NCBI GenBank assembly: GCA_030686995.1 | Contig: CM060708.1 | Coordinates: forward strand, 188,518,749-188,582,748 | Direction of reading: 5' to 3' | Length of the DNA stretch: 64,000 nucleotides | Source of the DNA: Artemisia argyi | Lineage: Eukaryota > Streptophyta > Magnoliopsida > Asterales > Asteraceae | Shown here: piece after piece, positions 11,000-21,950 of the stretch | Position numbering within the stretch: position 1 is the first letter of the stretch | Layout: every line of letters begins with the position of its first letter | Notes under the pieces: generated by a model | Database searches by the model: none | Seen by the model: only the letters and a program-made list of their open reading frames with translations | Told to the model about the DNA's origin: nothing | Position numbers and translations under genes: made by a program

Positions 11000-11857
11000 G
11001 AGGTGTGATTAAGGAGTGTTTGGCTTATGAAGGGTTTAGAACTTTGTATGTGTTAAACTATGTGATTTGTATTGTTTTTCACTTCCATGCTTTATTACTT
11101 TTGTCGGATTATGTTTTGTATGAGCCTTTATGCATATTGACAATATTTGAGGTGTTTGTCAATTTTTTTTATGCTTATGGAAAATTTCACTAAGTTTAGT
11201 GAAAATCGCTAGCCCCCGGTCAAAGTCCTATGATATGAATGTCTACATGTCCAATTTTTGCATTTCCTAATTAGACATATAATAAATTTTCATTTTTAAG
11301 AGTTTTCAAAAAATTTGAAAATCGTCTCGCGGGTCAAAAAAGTGGACTGCCTTGTTTTTCAGGCCTGGCGGATCTGGCGGCACCCTCAAATGGGTTCCGC
11401 CAGTGTAAATTCTGGGTAACCCAGTTTTGGCCCAATGGACCAGACGGAACCCGAAACAGGGTTCCGCCTGTGTTTCGCGAGGGTTCCGCCAGTCACCTGT
11501 AGAAAATTTTTGTCACTTTTCTTAATTTCAAAATTTGTAAAGTGTCAAATCATTATCTTTAGTGAGAAACATCTTCCCTTACTTCCAATAAACATATTAG
11601 GATCACTTTCACTCACTAGAACAATTAGGAAGTTATTTCCCGCCAAAAATTCAAATTCAATTATAACTAACCCAAGGAACCCTTGCAAAGGATCCTTCAA
11701 AACCTTTAGAACATTTTCAACCAAATCACTTTCCATGATCACTTAGCATTGAGTGCATGACTTAGTCTTTCACTCCACCCATTTCCATTGGATTGACATC
11801 CAATGATTTGACATGTTCTTGGATATTTTCTAAATCATTAGAAACCTCAACATTTGT
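11000..11857 (+). other. Spacer with GGCGGAACC/GGTTCCGCC hairpins
   Basis: No gene seen; the short frames here have no family resemblance. Between about 11366 and 11490 several copies of GGTTCCGCC and its complement occur, including the perfect stem CGGAACCC (11445-11452) with GGGTTCCG (11459-11466). These copy the hairpin of the LTRs. Confidence 0.7.
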
Positions 11858-13194
11858 ATGGTAAAACATCAAATCCAAACACCCCTTTCAACATCTCTCC
11901 CACTCTATAAATTTGACAAATTTGCAACACTTCAAATCACACTATCACCATCAAAATCCCTTCTCCTAAAGCTTCAAAACCACACCTTTGAAATGACTAA
12001 ATCCAACGCCTCATCCGAATCATCAAAATCCCTTGCAAAAACCGCTAGGATTAGTGTAAAACCTTGTTGCTTCAACAAAACCATCAAATCAAGCTCATCA
12101 TCATCAAGTGATGCATCAGTTGACATTTCTTCACCTATCCAAGATTTCCTTAACCTTACTACCTCAACACCTTGTAATACCAATGTGATTACTATTCAAG
12201 ATTTGCTTAATCTTGCTACTCCAACACCCTCTCCAACACATTGCAACATCAACATATCCACTATTCCGCCACCAACTAGACCTTTAAGTGATTCAACTTC
12301 ACCTTCTCAACAATCTCAACCATCAAAAACTCCATCACCTCAATCACCAACACTTACACCAATGGAACTCTTCCATACACCACCAACGTCACCACTACCC
12401 TATTTGGAAACTTTAGACGACCTATCACCTAAATCATCAAGCCCTCCGTCATTGTCACTCTTTGACACCATTGCTCAAATGGAAACCCAACAACAACCAA
12501 GTTTTCAACCAAATGAGTCATTAGATGATGCACCTCATCAAGCATCATTGGTTGAACGTTTAGCTTACCGTTATGCTAGACCCTTAATTTTTCCACAAGA
12601 TCAAGGTCATACACACCTAAAATCTTTTGTGTTTCACCCAATTTACAAAGACCTTCATGGTAATCCCTCCAGAGAACCAAGCTTTTGCCACTTTGTTTAA
12701 CAACAAGAACAACCACAACCACAACAAGAACCACCACAACCATAACAACCACCACCACAAGAGCATCCCCAACACTTTGAATCTCTATTTCCTTCGTATA
12801 AGAAAATAGAAGCATCCATATGGAAAAATCTCCAAACCTTAATGATGAGATTGACACTCATTTAAACCACCTTCATGCCTTCAAACGTATGGTTGACTCT
12901 CAAATCAACCATATTATGGTTTTACAAACAACGTTACACTCATCTAGTGAAGGAACCAAAAACACCTCGCAACCATCCACATTTTCTCCCTCAAGTTCAA
13001 ACCATCCACCACCAACAAATCAAACCTCTCTTCCACCAAACTTTCCCCGCCATGATTGCGGACATTACGAAAGAACTGCTCACATTAGTGAAAGGTGTCG
13101 AACGGAAATTCACGAGCTATCCGAAGAAATGAGGTTTATCCTAAACCACATTATGGACCATCTACAATCGTTGTCTCACCCATCTCAAGTTTAG
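11858..13194 (+). pseudogene. Ser/Thr/Pro-rich and Gln/Pro-rich second post-pol ORF, broken
   Basis: First frame 11858-12700 (probable functional ATG at 11993, MTKSNASSESSKSLAKTAR) is a low-complexity Ser/Thr/Pro-rich protein with short blocks such as FLNLTTSTP and LLNLATPTP. After a TAA at 12698-12700 the same frame continues as a QPQPQQEPPQP stretch with a further stop. Frame 12820-13194 then supplies a helical segment (NDEIDTHLNHLHAFKRMVD) and ends LQSLSHPSQV. It probably encoded one disordered accessory protein of the element. No catalytic motif is seen. Composition alone cannot assign a function. Confidence 0.5.
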
Positions 13195-14123
13195 AGTCTC
13201 CAAAATGAAACAAAACCGTTTCTTTTGGAAAATGTTTTCCAATTAAACCAGCAAACCAAGTTTAGAGCACCAACACCAAAACCAATAAACCAAAACCATT
13301 TCACCTACACAACCTTCAGAATAAAGCCCGCTACACCCTTCAACACACATTTTCATCCTTAAACAACATTAGCCTTGTTTTTGGAAAATGTTTCTCATTA
13401 AGAATAATGATGCTTTTCTTTTATAAATGTAGGATTTTATGTTCTTAGTTTCTTTTTGTTTTTGTTTTTATTCTTAGAAGTAGGATGTTTTCTTCCAAAT
13501 TTCTTGTCTTTGACTTTCTATAAGTCTAATTTTACATGAAATGAATTTCATTCAACTATAAGGTATGCATTGTTTGTTGACCATTTAGGTATTGTGAGTA
13601 AACTATGCCTTGCTATGGTAGCATACATATATCTTGTGTTTTAGAAACTAACTTTCCTTTTTGTAGGATCATTATCCATGTTTTCTTTCCTTGATACTCC
13701 ATTTGGGGGAGTAATATTCAAGGGGGAGCATGAGAATTGCATTATTCCACTTCGTAACTCTTAGTTGTGTTATGGACATAAAGTGCTTTCATGACTTGTT
13801 CTGCACTTGTCTTGTGCGGCAACTAACATTTATTTTTTGTAGGTTCAAAATCCATGTCTCCTTTCTTGACACTCCATTTAGGGGGAGTATTGTCCAAGGG
13901 GGAGCACTTGGATCATTATGTTCTCTTCTTTTTGTTTCGACAAAAAGGGGGATAATTTATATTAAACTTGTGACTTGTTTCTCATTTTTTTTTCTAACTC
14001 TTGCATATCACATCTTCTTAGCAAAAATAAGTTTTAATACAAACTTTATAAGACTTAACACTAAATCTTGTGGCTTACTTACAAATAAAGTTTATGTTTT
14101 GTCATCAACAAAAAGGGGGAGAT
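13195..14123 (+). other. 3' untranslated region with repeated polypurine tracts
   Basis: Four polypurine-like tracts occur: GGGGGAG at about 13706 with AAGGGGGAG at about 13722, AGGGGGAG near 13880 with AAGGGGGAG near 13899, AAAAAGGGGGA near 13945, and AAAAAGGGGGAGA (14110-14122) adjoining the 3' LTR. The first two lie in a duplicated context (GATACTCCATTTGGGGGAG and GACACTCCATTTAGGGGGAG). Extra internal tracts may serve as additional plus-strand primers. Confidence 0.75.
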
Positions 14124-15292
14124 TGTTAATACAAATATCGCCTAAAGACGTTATTTATATTTTACGATCTTTGCTATGTTTTGTTAATGACAAAATATGA
14201 ACTTTAGTTTATAGTAATAACATCACTTTAGTTTTAAGTCTTGTATAACTAGGTTTACATTTCTTTTTAAGCAAAACATTGTTTTTATTTCTTTATTTAG
14301 AAAGTGTCATGTCACATCATGCAATTATGGTAAGCTTGCGTGTTTGACTTACCATAAGGTCTTACACATTTTTGGAAGCATTCCACTTTTTATTCAATGT
14401 GTTTGACTAGAATTTAGTTGATGTGATCTTGGTTGGTTTGGAAAGATTTATTGCAAAACCTACTGCAAGCCTGGCGGAACCCATCTGAGGGTTCCGCCGT
14501 ATCCGCCAGACCTGCTGTTTGTTTTGCTATAAATACCAAGCCACTTGCTAATTTTCATCCATCACTTTAGGACATATATTTCACATATTCTTTCAACTAG
14601 CTCAGTAACATTTGACTTGTGTGATCCTCTTATGTAACAAGGGAGTCCACAAGTTCATCCAAGAAGTTACAAGTTTCAACTCAAAAGTTACAAGACTTGT
14701 TAGCTTTGTTATGTATAAGCTTTGGTAGTTTATACTTCATTTGTATTGTGTGTAGAAGTGATCGGTTAGTATTTTAGGCCTCAAAATACAAAGTGTGACG
14801 GGAGTTGTTGTACCCTTGTAAAAGAACTAACGGGAGTGGTTGTACCCTTGTAAAAGAACTCGATATCTAGCTTAGTGTCGGTAAAAGTGTAAGCGACGAC
14901 GGGAGTGGTTGTACCCTTGTAAAAGAACTCGACATCTAGCTTAGTGTCGGTAAAAGTGTAAGCGACGTTGTAAAGGTTTCTCCACTGGGAAAGGAGCTTG
15001 TTGATTAGTGCTTATAACTCTCGAGTTGGAAACTCGGGGCGTTGATGTAGGGCAAGGAAAAATAGTCCTTGTAGCCGAACCACGATAAACAATCGTGTTG
15101 TGGTTTGATCGTTTCTCTCTTTGTCTTTGCTTATTACATAGTGTCTTTAGTTAGAATCGTTAATTACACGTAAAGCTTTTTAAAGAATTAAACAAGTAAT
15201 TTGAGTTTATATCTTTAAACAAACGTAACGTTTTGAAAGATAATCAAGTTAAAAAGCGGTAAACTATTCAACCCCCCTTCTAGTTTTCCACA
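14124..15292 (+). repeat. 3' LTR of SIRE-like Copia element
   Basis: 1,169 bp, TGTTAATACAAATATCGCC to CTAGTTTTCCACA, matching the 5' LTR end to end. The hairpin recurs (GGCGGAACCC 14473-14482, GGGTTCCGCC 14489-14498), as does the 69-bp tandem repeat. It is followed by the target copy CGGGT. Confidence 0.93.
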
Positions 15293-15593
15293 CGGGTTTA
15301 TTAGGTCAAGATGGATCCCCAACTAGGAGTCTCTCGAAGTTGATAGAAAATGATCCCTTTCTAGGAGAAAATCTTAATCCACCCATTAATCAATTGAATT
15401 CGGTAAGGTTATGATGATAGGAGCACACCCGTTTGAGCATATAATTCATCCACCACTATTCCCTCACGTGGCATATTTCCACTCTAGGGGTGTGTATCGC
15501 TACTTTCACCCGTAATTAATCCTAAGTGTAGGAAAAACCTCCCTATTTCCGTTAAATAAGGGTAGAGTCAGGCTCGTGACTCGAACAAAAACA
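15293..15593 (+). pseudogene. Continuation of the E0 ORF after the SIRE-like insertion
   Basis: Removing the insertion and one CGGGT copy joins KKHYGYKPG (before 4985) to LLGQDGSPTRSLSKLIEND, ending near NSVRL with stops at about 15410. Downstream to 15593 there is no supported coding. Confidence 0.65.
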
Positions 15594-16377
15594 AGCGCTT
15601 ATTGGGAGGCAACCCAAGCTTTATGTCTTTGTTTGTTTGTTTGTTTGATGTAATTTGTTTCCGTATGCATGTTTTATTTTTATTATTGGTAGATCATGTT
15701 TCAAACTAAATTGTGAAAATGCTTTATTTCGTCGTTTAACTTCGTCTTAACTTCATATAAAGGTATTTTGCAAAAGCTAAGTGTAAGGGGAAACCCCAAA
15801 TATGTTTTTAAGAAAAAAAATTGATCATGATTCTCCACAATATTAAATAAACATGTGTATTAGTATTTGTTAGAGTCAAATGCTTGTATCGAGTCATAAT
15901 GATGTTTTGCAGGATTTTCCAGGAAGTAGGACATAAGTTTTTTCAGAAATTTTCCGGAAACTTAACATAAAGATTTCTGTAGGTCACTTCTGACGGCGTC
16001 ATGTGTAAAATTCTGGAAATTTTGCGAGTTTTATTTTTCTAACGGAGTCTTAAAGTTTTTGTTAATTCTTTAGTTTTATAAACTCCAGGAAATCTGCAAA
16101 CATTCATTCCACAAGCATTATATCTTAAATTGTTTTCTAGGATTTGTTAGTATATATAGATTGCCGCCGATTTTACGCGAGGTTGCCTTGTTTGTTTTCT
16201 CAGGTTTAACAGGTTATGTATGACAAGAAGATGATTTATTTTTCTGAAAGGGAAGCTATGAATGTTCATTTTTCTTGGAGGAAGATCTAACCTTGTTACC
16301 ACACTATCCACACCGAACGAATCAGGGGAGTATTTGTTTTCATTCTTTTACCTATTTCACTTTTACATTCTTTAATT

Positions 16378-16397
16378 GAACATTGGGGACAATGTTC
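16378..16397 (+). other. Conserved 8-bp hairpin GAACATTG-GGGA-CAATGTTC
   Basis: Perfect inverted repeat with a GGGA loop, followed by AAGTGTAAG(A/G)GGAGGGTAAA. Identical hairpins lie at 26242-26261 (E2) and 35217-35236 (E1). It may act in packaging or reverse transcription; the role is unknown. Confidence 0.75.
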
Positions 16398-17356
16398 ATC
16401 CTAAGTGTAAGAGGAGGGTAAATAATGATACCTTATAGGATATAATTGAACTTGAGTTTGTTTATTTGATGGTAGGTGTGTAATAAAACAAAGAGAAATA
16501 CTTGTTAGTGTAATTTTAGCGCCAAATTTAAAATTTTTTACAACATTTAGGAGTGAAACTTTAGCCTTAGCAAGCGTCTCATGGATAGGAGTCGTATGAC
16601 TAGCACAAAACCGTACCATTCAGAAAAATTTTCCACCAAAATATGTGAGGTTCACCTTTAGATTTGATAGGAAAAGCATTCATTATTAGTGATTATGAGT
16701 GTACCGGTAGCATTTAGATTCTAGAACTTGCGTTAGTGATGCATCCCGAGACCGCTAGTGAGACTACATTCGTGTAGTAGGATTTACTACATGATAAGAG
16801 GCATTAGGATCACACTTATGTTAAACCCGTATCATAATTACTTGACCATTTAAGTCATATTATTTGGCTAGTAAAGTCAACTAATTTTTCCCACACCTTA
16901 GCGTTGTACTCATTTTTAGTACACGAAACCCCTAGTACACCCCTCTGAGCCTATCTTTTCGTTTCTAACTTTAAGCATCTTACTTAAAGGAAGAATTTGT
17001 TACAACCCACTTAAATGTACAACCAAATCGCCTTAGTCTTCCGTGTATGCACTCATCTTTAGTGGATTATTGTTATTTGTTCAAACCCTTAGTTAATTAT
17101 CTAATTGATTACATGGTTACTAAGTCGAGTCATATCTTGTACATATTATTTTGGGACGATTGAGACTCATGGGTAAAGTACTTATGTAATGGAGTAATGG
17201 GGAAGAACATCTTATATTACCCCCATATGTACGTTAATCTTAAAAGTACTCCAAGTGTTTTGATTATCTTGATTCGAGTCATTAGATTAGTTTATTGAAA
17301 AGTATGTAAAAATTCAAGTGTAAGGGGAATGTACATTCCCTATGATATATTATTTT

Positions 17357-17424
17357 GGATGGTAGGGTAAAAGTGTATGCACAAAAAAAAAAAAAAAAAA
17401 AAAAAAACATACGGACTACCATCC
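17357..17424 (+). other. Inverted repeat GGATGGTAG/CTACCATCC around an A-rich loop
   Basis: The 9-bp arms are extended by an inner TGTATG/CATAC pair and enclose a run of about 25 A. The same arms enclose different purine-rich loops at 27224-27329 and 35892-35999. Confidence 0.75.
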
Positions 17425-17958
17425 CGTTTCATTTTATGTTTGTTTTATGTTTTTGTTATTTTTCATTTATTAGCTTAAGTCGAGTCTAGTCTTGGCTTAG
17501 TAACGCCATATTGTACATGTAATTAACCAAGACGATTAACTCGCCACCAGTAAAGATTGCCTATATCCAACAAAACCGTGTATTTCATATCCCTACACCT
17601 AACATTATAACCCTTTGAAAGACCTCTTTGATAGTTTATCCTAAGTGCTTACGCCATGTGGTGGAGGTTTGATCCTTTCCCAGGCCTATGGTAATCTATT
17701 TTGATATGACAGGTAGTGAGAAACGTTCTCCAATTCCTTATTGTGATATATACTTTATTACACCCGAGAGATGTGAGTATCTAAACACTATTTGTGAGGT
17801 GCTAGTATATGACCTCCGTGCTTGTCTTTGGTCTTTAGTCGAACGATTATTTGTTGTAATTACTTTTATATTAGTGTTAAATGACCCCTAACTTGTATTT
17901 TGATTAGAATAAAAGCGCATTTGATTGAGGACAAGCAAATCTCAAGTGTAAGGGTATT

Positions 17959-19390
17959 TGATGAGGCGAAAAATGAACCGTTTTTAGGGGGTCATTTAAG
18001 CCTGAATTCGAATTTATTTGATCAAATATTTCCCTAAATCGTTCCTTTTGTCATTTTAGGTACTTTTGGAGTGAAATCTGGAAAAGGAAGCATTTTGGAC
18101 ATTTTTGGAGAATAAAGTGAAGAAAACGGCAAAGTCTTAATTTTCCTTGCTGGGAACAGTACCTGACGGCGTCACTTGTTTCTTAATGATGGCGTCAAGA
18201 GCAATATAAGAGGTGGAAGTGGATGGTGCACATGACGATCCAGAAAGTTTTGTACTAAAGAGATGACGGCGTCACCATAGGTCGTCATGGTCCAAATGTT
18301 AGTGACGGCCCAGAACAAAATTACACATGACGACGTCAAAAGTGGATCTATGCAATCCGATTTCATTATGGGCGGCGAGTTGACGGCGTCAGAGTTTTCT
18401 TCTTGACGCCGTCACCCTATAAAATCTATATATAGTTTTCCAAATTTCATTCATTAGTGTGCAACTTTGAGGGAGAAACCCTAGGTCGAATTTTTCCAGC
18501 TTTTTCGAGGGTTTCAACCCTTTGAACTTTTCATGTCAATTTAAGATAAGTATTCTTTCAATTCAATCAATATGTCTATGTGTTGCTTGAGTATATCTTA
18601 CACTTGTCTTCAATTTAACATGCTCGTCTAGATCTCTTTTGTGTTTGCTTAGATGTAGTGAAACCTAGATATTAATTATGGGTTGATTGTTTGTTTATAG
18701 TTATTACGAATGATTGTATTCAATGTTAGGCTTAAGAAAACTGGCAGACTTCCATTGGTAACATGCTTGAACGTCTTAAGAAACATGATCAGAGGTGTAC
18801 TATGATTTTTGGTTGTATTTAATGCGTAGGAGAATTCTAATGATCCTATGTTAGGAGCTTCTAACGGCTCGACATAGGAGTGAAGTAGGATCCTATAGAG
18901 TTAGGGAATATTGTACACGGCCCTACGACTAGTATTAAGGAATATGACCCGTCATCCATGCAATTGTAACAAACTATCAACCTATAAAAGATATCTAGGG
19001 AGTAATGAAACCTAAGTAAACACAACTTTCCCCATCATTGTTTACACCACTAGTATAATTAGATTTATTTTCATTTCTGTCATTTTATTTTGATTGCATC
19101 TTAGTCATTTGGGTTAGTTGGCTAGCAACTAATTCCGCCCACTCTTCCAAAATCCGAGATTTTATTTACTTTTATAAAAAAATATAAAAATACAAAAAGA
19201 ATCATCTCTCACATCTAGATCTAGTTTTTAAGCTTTCTAATCCTAACGACACTATTCCTGAGTTGAACGATCAATCCCCCGATACTTGTCACTATACTAT
19301 ACTACAACGATCAGGTACACTGCCTGGTGGGAGTTGTAAGCTTCTCGAGATCCCTCGAGAGGTAAAGCCTGGTGCGATTCCCACGTATCA
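17959..19390 (+). repeat. LTR A: 3' LTR of E0 (1,432 bp)
   Basis: Starts TGATGAGGCGAAAAATGAACC after the polypurine tract and ends CCCACGTATCA. It aligns along its length with LTRs B-E. A TATA box (TATATATAG 18427-18435) sits just after a TGACGNCGTCA cluster. Confidence 0.88.
18164..18435 (+). promoter_or_regulatory. LTR A promoter: TGACGNCGTCA cluster plus TATA box
   Basis: Five exact TGACGNCGTCA sites (first at 18164-18174, last two at 18381-18391 and 18404-18414) plus half sites (TGACG or CGTCA). The last two are reverse complements and could pair. TATATATAG lies 12 bp downstream. TGACG is the core bound by plant TGA-type bZIP factors; the 1-base spacer between palindromic halves differs from the classic TGACGTCA. 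Confidence 0.65.
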
Positions 19391-19945
19391 ATACCTTACG
19401 AATAAACCCTGCGCCAACCGAGTTGATTGGAGTCGCTTGAGTAATCACCGCACGACAGTCCTTAGCAAAGTGTCCAGGTTTGCCACACTTGAAACACGCA
19501 TAACATGGAACATTCTCGAGATGAAAGTAACCACACTTAGCACATCTAGGAGCATTACCAGCATATCCCCTCCTATCATTATTGCCAGCCATAGTCGTAG
19601 AAACTGTTCCCACATAACTTGCTGCCATTACAAGATTCGTTGCTACGAACCCCTTCCCTTTTCTCGCTCTCTTATTGTCACCACTAAAACCATCTGACTT
19701 AGCAGTATCAGCCTCTTCTCGCTTGTCTTTGCGAGTGTTCCACTCCTAACTGCTTCATCTGTCAGTGCCCCAGCCTTTTGAATGGCACTTAGAAGTGTCG
19801 TCGGTTCAGTAGCCCTAACCATACTCCGAATTTGTGGAACCAATCCACGGATGTACCTATCGATATGCTTCGTTTCAGGAGTTACCAGGTGGGGGACCAT
19901 TCTAGCTAACTCGTGGAACTTGTCAGTGTACCCCATGTGATTAGC
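19391..19945 (-). pseudogene. Tekay/Del-like gag fragment, reverse strand
   Basis: Read on the minus strand, the fragment gives MGYTDKFHELARMVPHLVTP then TEPTTLLSAIQKAGALTDEA (19936-19643). After a frameshift come a CxxC-type site in CAKCGYFHLENVPC and a CCHC zinc knuckle, CFKCGKPGHFAKDC. This is the C-terminal half of a chromovirus gag. It is bordered by E0 on the left and E1 on the right, so it is a remnant of the DNA into which they inserted. An ~84-bp copy of its right end recurs at 27728-27811. Confidence 0.82.
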
Positions 19946-20158
19946 TGATGAAGTGATGAGACGAAAAATGAACCACTTTTAGGGGTCATTTAAGCCCGGA
20001 ATTGAATTTATTTGATCAAATATTACCCTAAATCGTTCCTTTTGTGATTTTAGGTACTTTGGGAGTGAAATCTGGAAAAGGAAGCATTTTGGACGTTTTT
20101 GGAGCATAAAAGTGAAGAAAACGCCAAAGACTTAATTTTCCATGCTGAGAACAGTACC

Positions 20159-20395
20159 TGACGACGTCAAGAGGAAAATCATGACGGCGTCAAGAGTAAA
20201 AGTAATGACGACCCAGTGCAAACCTGACGGCGTCAAAAGAAGGGCGTCAAGAGTTAATTTTATGACGGCCTGCATAAGGAGACTACATGACGGCGTCAGA
20301 CCCAGATCTAGGCAGTCCGAGGAACTATTATGAGGCGAGATGACGGCGTCAGACATTTGTTCTTGACGCCGTCACCTTCTAAACTCTATATATAG
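20159..20395 (+). promoter_or_regulatory. LTR B promoter: TGACGNCGTCA cluster plus TATA box
   Basis: Six exact sites (20159 to about 20374), the last pair in reverse-complement arrangement, then TATATATAG at 20387-20395. Confidence 0.65.
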
Positions 20396-21013
20396 TTTTC
20401 TATTTTTCATTCATTAGAAAGGAACTTGTGTGGAGAAACCCTAGGGCCGAACTTTGTAAACCCTAGCTCGTATTTTACAGCTTTTTCAAGGGTTTTCAAC
20501 CCTTGAATCCTTTCATGTGCTATTAAGATAAGTCTTCTCTTTAATTCAATCAATATGTCTATGTGTTGGTTGTCTATATCTTGTGCTTGTCTTAATTTCA
20601 ACATGCTAGGCTAGATCTATCTTGTGTTTGCTTGGATCTAATGAAACCTAGATGTTAATTATGTGTTGATTACTTGTTTATGGTTGTATTGGATGAATGA
20701 TTTCAATGTTAGGCTTAAGAAAACAGGCAGATCTCCATTGCGTAACATGCTTGAACGTCTTAGGAAACATGAACCGATGTGTACTAGGTTTTATTGGTTG
20801 TATTTAATGCATGAGTAAATTCTAATGATCCCATGTTAGAAGCTTCTTAGCCGGCTCGACATAGGAGTGAAGTAGGCACTCATAGGATTGGGGAAGTAAG
20901 TACGCCACCCCATGAATGGTATTAAGGAATACAATCCATCATCCACGCAACTATAACAAGTAATTAACGTGTAAAAGATATCTAGGGAGTAGTGAAATCT
21001 AAGTAAACACATT

Positions 21014-21298
21014 TGTTAGCCTCGCTCTTTTATAAAGATAACGTCACACAAGTGAATTGGACTAGATTAGAAACTACAAGGACTACTTATGTAGAATAGG
21101 CAAACATGTAGGGTAATGAGCGTATAAATACCCCTCATGACTCTCCATGAGAGGTGTTGGAAAGTGTGTAAGCTTCACTTTATTTCTTATTTATAAAACA
21201 CATAGTTTCTCAACCTTTCTCTCTCTACTTTCTCTCTCTAGAATAATGGCGTATTTTGATCAACCTCGTCCTCCAGAAGGTGATTCTTGGGTTCTACA
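21014..21298 (+). repeat. 5' LTR of the small Copia-type element (285 bp)
   Basis: Runs from TGTTAGCCTCGC to TTCTACA. TATA-like GTATAAATACCCC lies at about 21123. It ends with an ATG-led frame (MAYFDQPRPPEGDSW) that runs through the primer site. Confidence 0.92.
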
Positions 21299-21410
21299 AT
21301 TGGCATCAGAGCTAACCGGGGGCGAATCGTGGTGTTTTTGGGTGAAAAAAATGAATCTGGTTACTGTTCATCGATTTTTTATCGAGTTTGGTGAAAAATT
21401 TTCGAGTTAG
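21246..21410 (+). CDS. Short ORF crossing the LTR/primer-site junction, unrecognised
   Basis: ATG at 21246 gives 54 residues, MAYFDQPRPPEGDSWVLQLA then SELTGGES, ending in EKFSS before TAG. The first 17 codons lie in the LTR and are repeated in the 3' LTR. It could be the start of a lost gag, since some Copia elements begin gag near the LTR. No domain is recognised and it may not be translated. Confidence 0.2.
   Translation: MAYFDQPRPPEGDSWVLQLASELTGGESWCFWVKKMNLVTVHRFFIEFGEKFSS
21301..21312 (+). promoter_or_regulatory. Primer-binding site, initiator-Met tRNA type
   Basis: TGGCATCAGAGC lies 2 bp after the LTR and differs from TGGTATCAGAGC at one base. Confidence 0.88.
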
Positions 21411-21916
21411 GAAATTTTTTATCGAGTTTGGATGTGTTATCGAGTTAGGACTGGATTTCTTTCGAGTTAGGGTGATTTTCTATCGAGTTTAGATTCTTTA
21501 TCGAGTTAGACTGCTAATATTATCGAGTTTGGGAAAGTCTTATCGAGTTAGGTGCATTGATCTTATCGAGTTAGGAGTCAAACTTATCGAGTTTGGAACT
21601 CAACTTTGGCGAGTTAGCCTGTCTTACCTAATCGTTTATCGAGTTAGGTCTATCATTTATCGACTTAGGGGAAACTCTGCCCAAATTTCATGGACTTATC
21701 GAGTTTGGAGCTTATCGAGTTTGGATCTTATCGAGTTTGAGGGATGTATCGAGTTTGAGGGATGTATCGAGTTTGGGGCATTGCCGTGTTAGGAGATTTA
21801 TCGAGTTTGGGGTTATCAAGTTAGGGGTTATCGAGTTAGGAGATTTATCGAGTTAGGGGTTATCGAGTTAGGGGTTATCGAGTTAGGGGTTATCAAGTTA
21901 GGGGTTATCGAGTTAG
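21380..21916 (+). repeat. TATCGAGTT(T/A)GG interspersed-to-tandem array, about 28 copies
   Basis: TATCGAGTTTGG or TATCGAGTTAGG recurs about 28 times. Spacing is irregular (roughly 20-45 bp) near the primer site and tightens to an exact 15-bp unit, TATCGAGTTAGGGGT, at the right end. Variants such as TATCAAGTTAGG and TTCGAGTTAGG are present. It occupies the leader immediately after the primer site. Confidence 0.9.
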
Positions 21917-21950
21917 CAAAAAAAAAAAAAAAAAATTAAAAAAAAAAAAG
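21917..21950 (+). repeat. A-rich tract ending the GAGTT array
   Basis: Nearly pure A with a TT interruption, directly after the last TATCGAGTTAGC copy. Confidence 0.9.

Larger units (their letters stand above)
4985..15292 (+). mobile_element. SIRE/Maximus-like Ty1/copia retrotransposon, 10,308 bp, degenerate pol
   Basis: Flanked by a perfect 5-bp target duplication, CGGGT (4980-4984 and 15293-15297). LTRs of 1,169 bp (4985-6153 and 14124-15292) start TGTTRATACAAATATCGCC and end TTTTCCACA. A methionine-initiator-tRNA-like primer site follows the 5' LTR and a polypurine tract (AAAAAGGGGGAGA) precedes the 3' LTR. Contents in order: gag, decayed protease-integrase-RT-RNase H remnants, an open 370-residue ORF in the position of SIRE env-like genes, a Ser/Thr/Pro-rich ORF, and a long 3' untranslated region. 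By eye the two LTRs differ at about 25-30 sites. Insertion is therefore not very recent, and the element cannot move by itself. Confidence 0.92.
15594..17958 (+). other. Conserved 3' non-coding region of E0
   Basis: Begins with GCGCTTATTGGGAGGCAACC, a motif conserved at the end of the coding part in Athila/Tat-like elements. About 2.3 kb without genes follow. Two structured sites stand out: the hairpin at 16378-16397 and the A-rich-loop hairpin at 17357-17424. It ends AAGTGTAAGGGTAT, the probable polypurine primer for the LTR. The same region recurs in E2 (25437-27727) and E1 (34425-36528). Confidence 0.8.
3774..19390 (+). mobile_element. E0: Athila/Tat-like non-autonomous Ty3/gypsy element, interrupted, 5' part outside window
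   Basis: E0 consists of gag sequence (3779-4313), a further gag-linked ORF (4271-4984 continuing at 15293), a conserved 3' non-coding region (15594-17958) and a 3' LTR (17959-19390). The left side is cut by the Tekay-like insertion, so the 5' LTR lies beyond the window. A SIRE-like Copia element sits inside at 4985-15292. No reverse transcriptase, RNase H or integrase is present between gag and the 3' region, so it depended on another element for movement. The right flank begins ATACC in a reverse-strand gag scrap. Confidence 0.8.

Noticed and set aside
12576..12857. Minus-strand frame rich in valine opposite the CAACCA repeats
   Set aside because: Shadow of the Gln/Pro-coding repeat of the post-pol ORF.
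21380..21916. TATCGAGTT repeats as a CRISPR array
   Set aside because: The repeat unit is only 12 bp, spacers are irregular and vanish at the right end, and it sits in a plant retroelement leader between primer site and A-tract.
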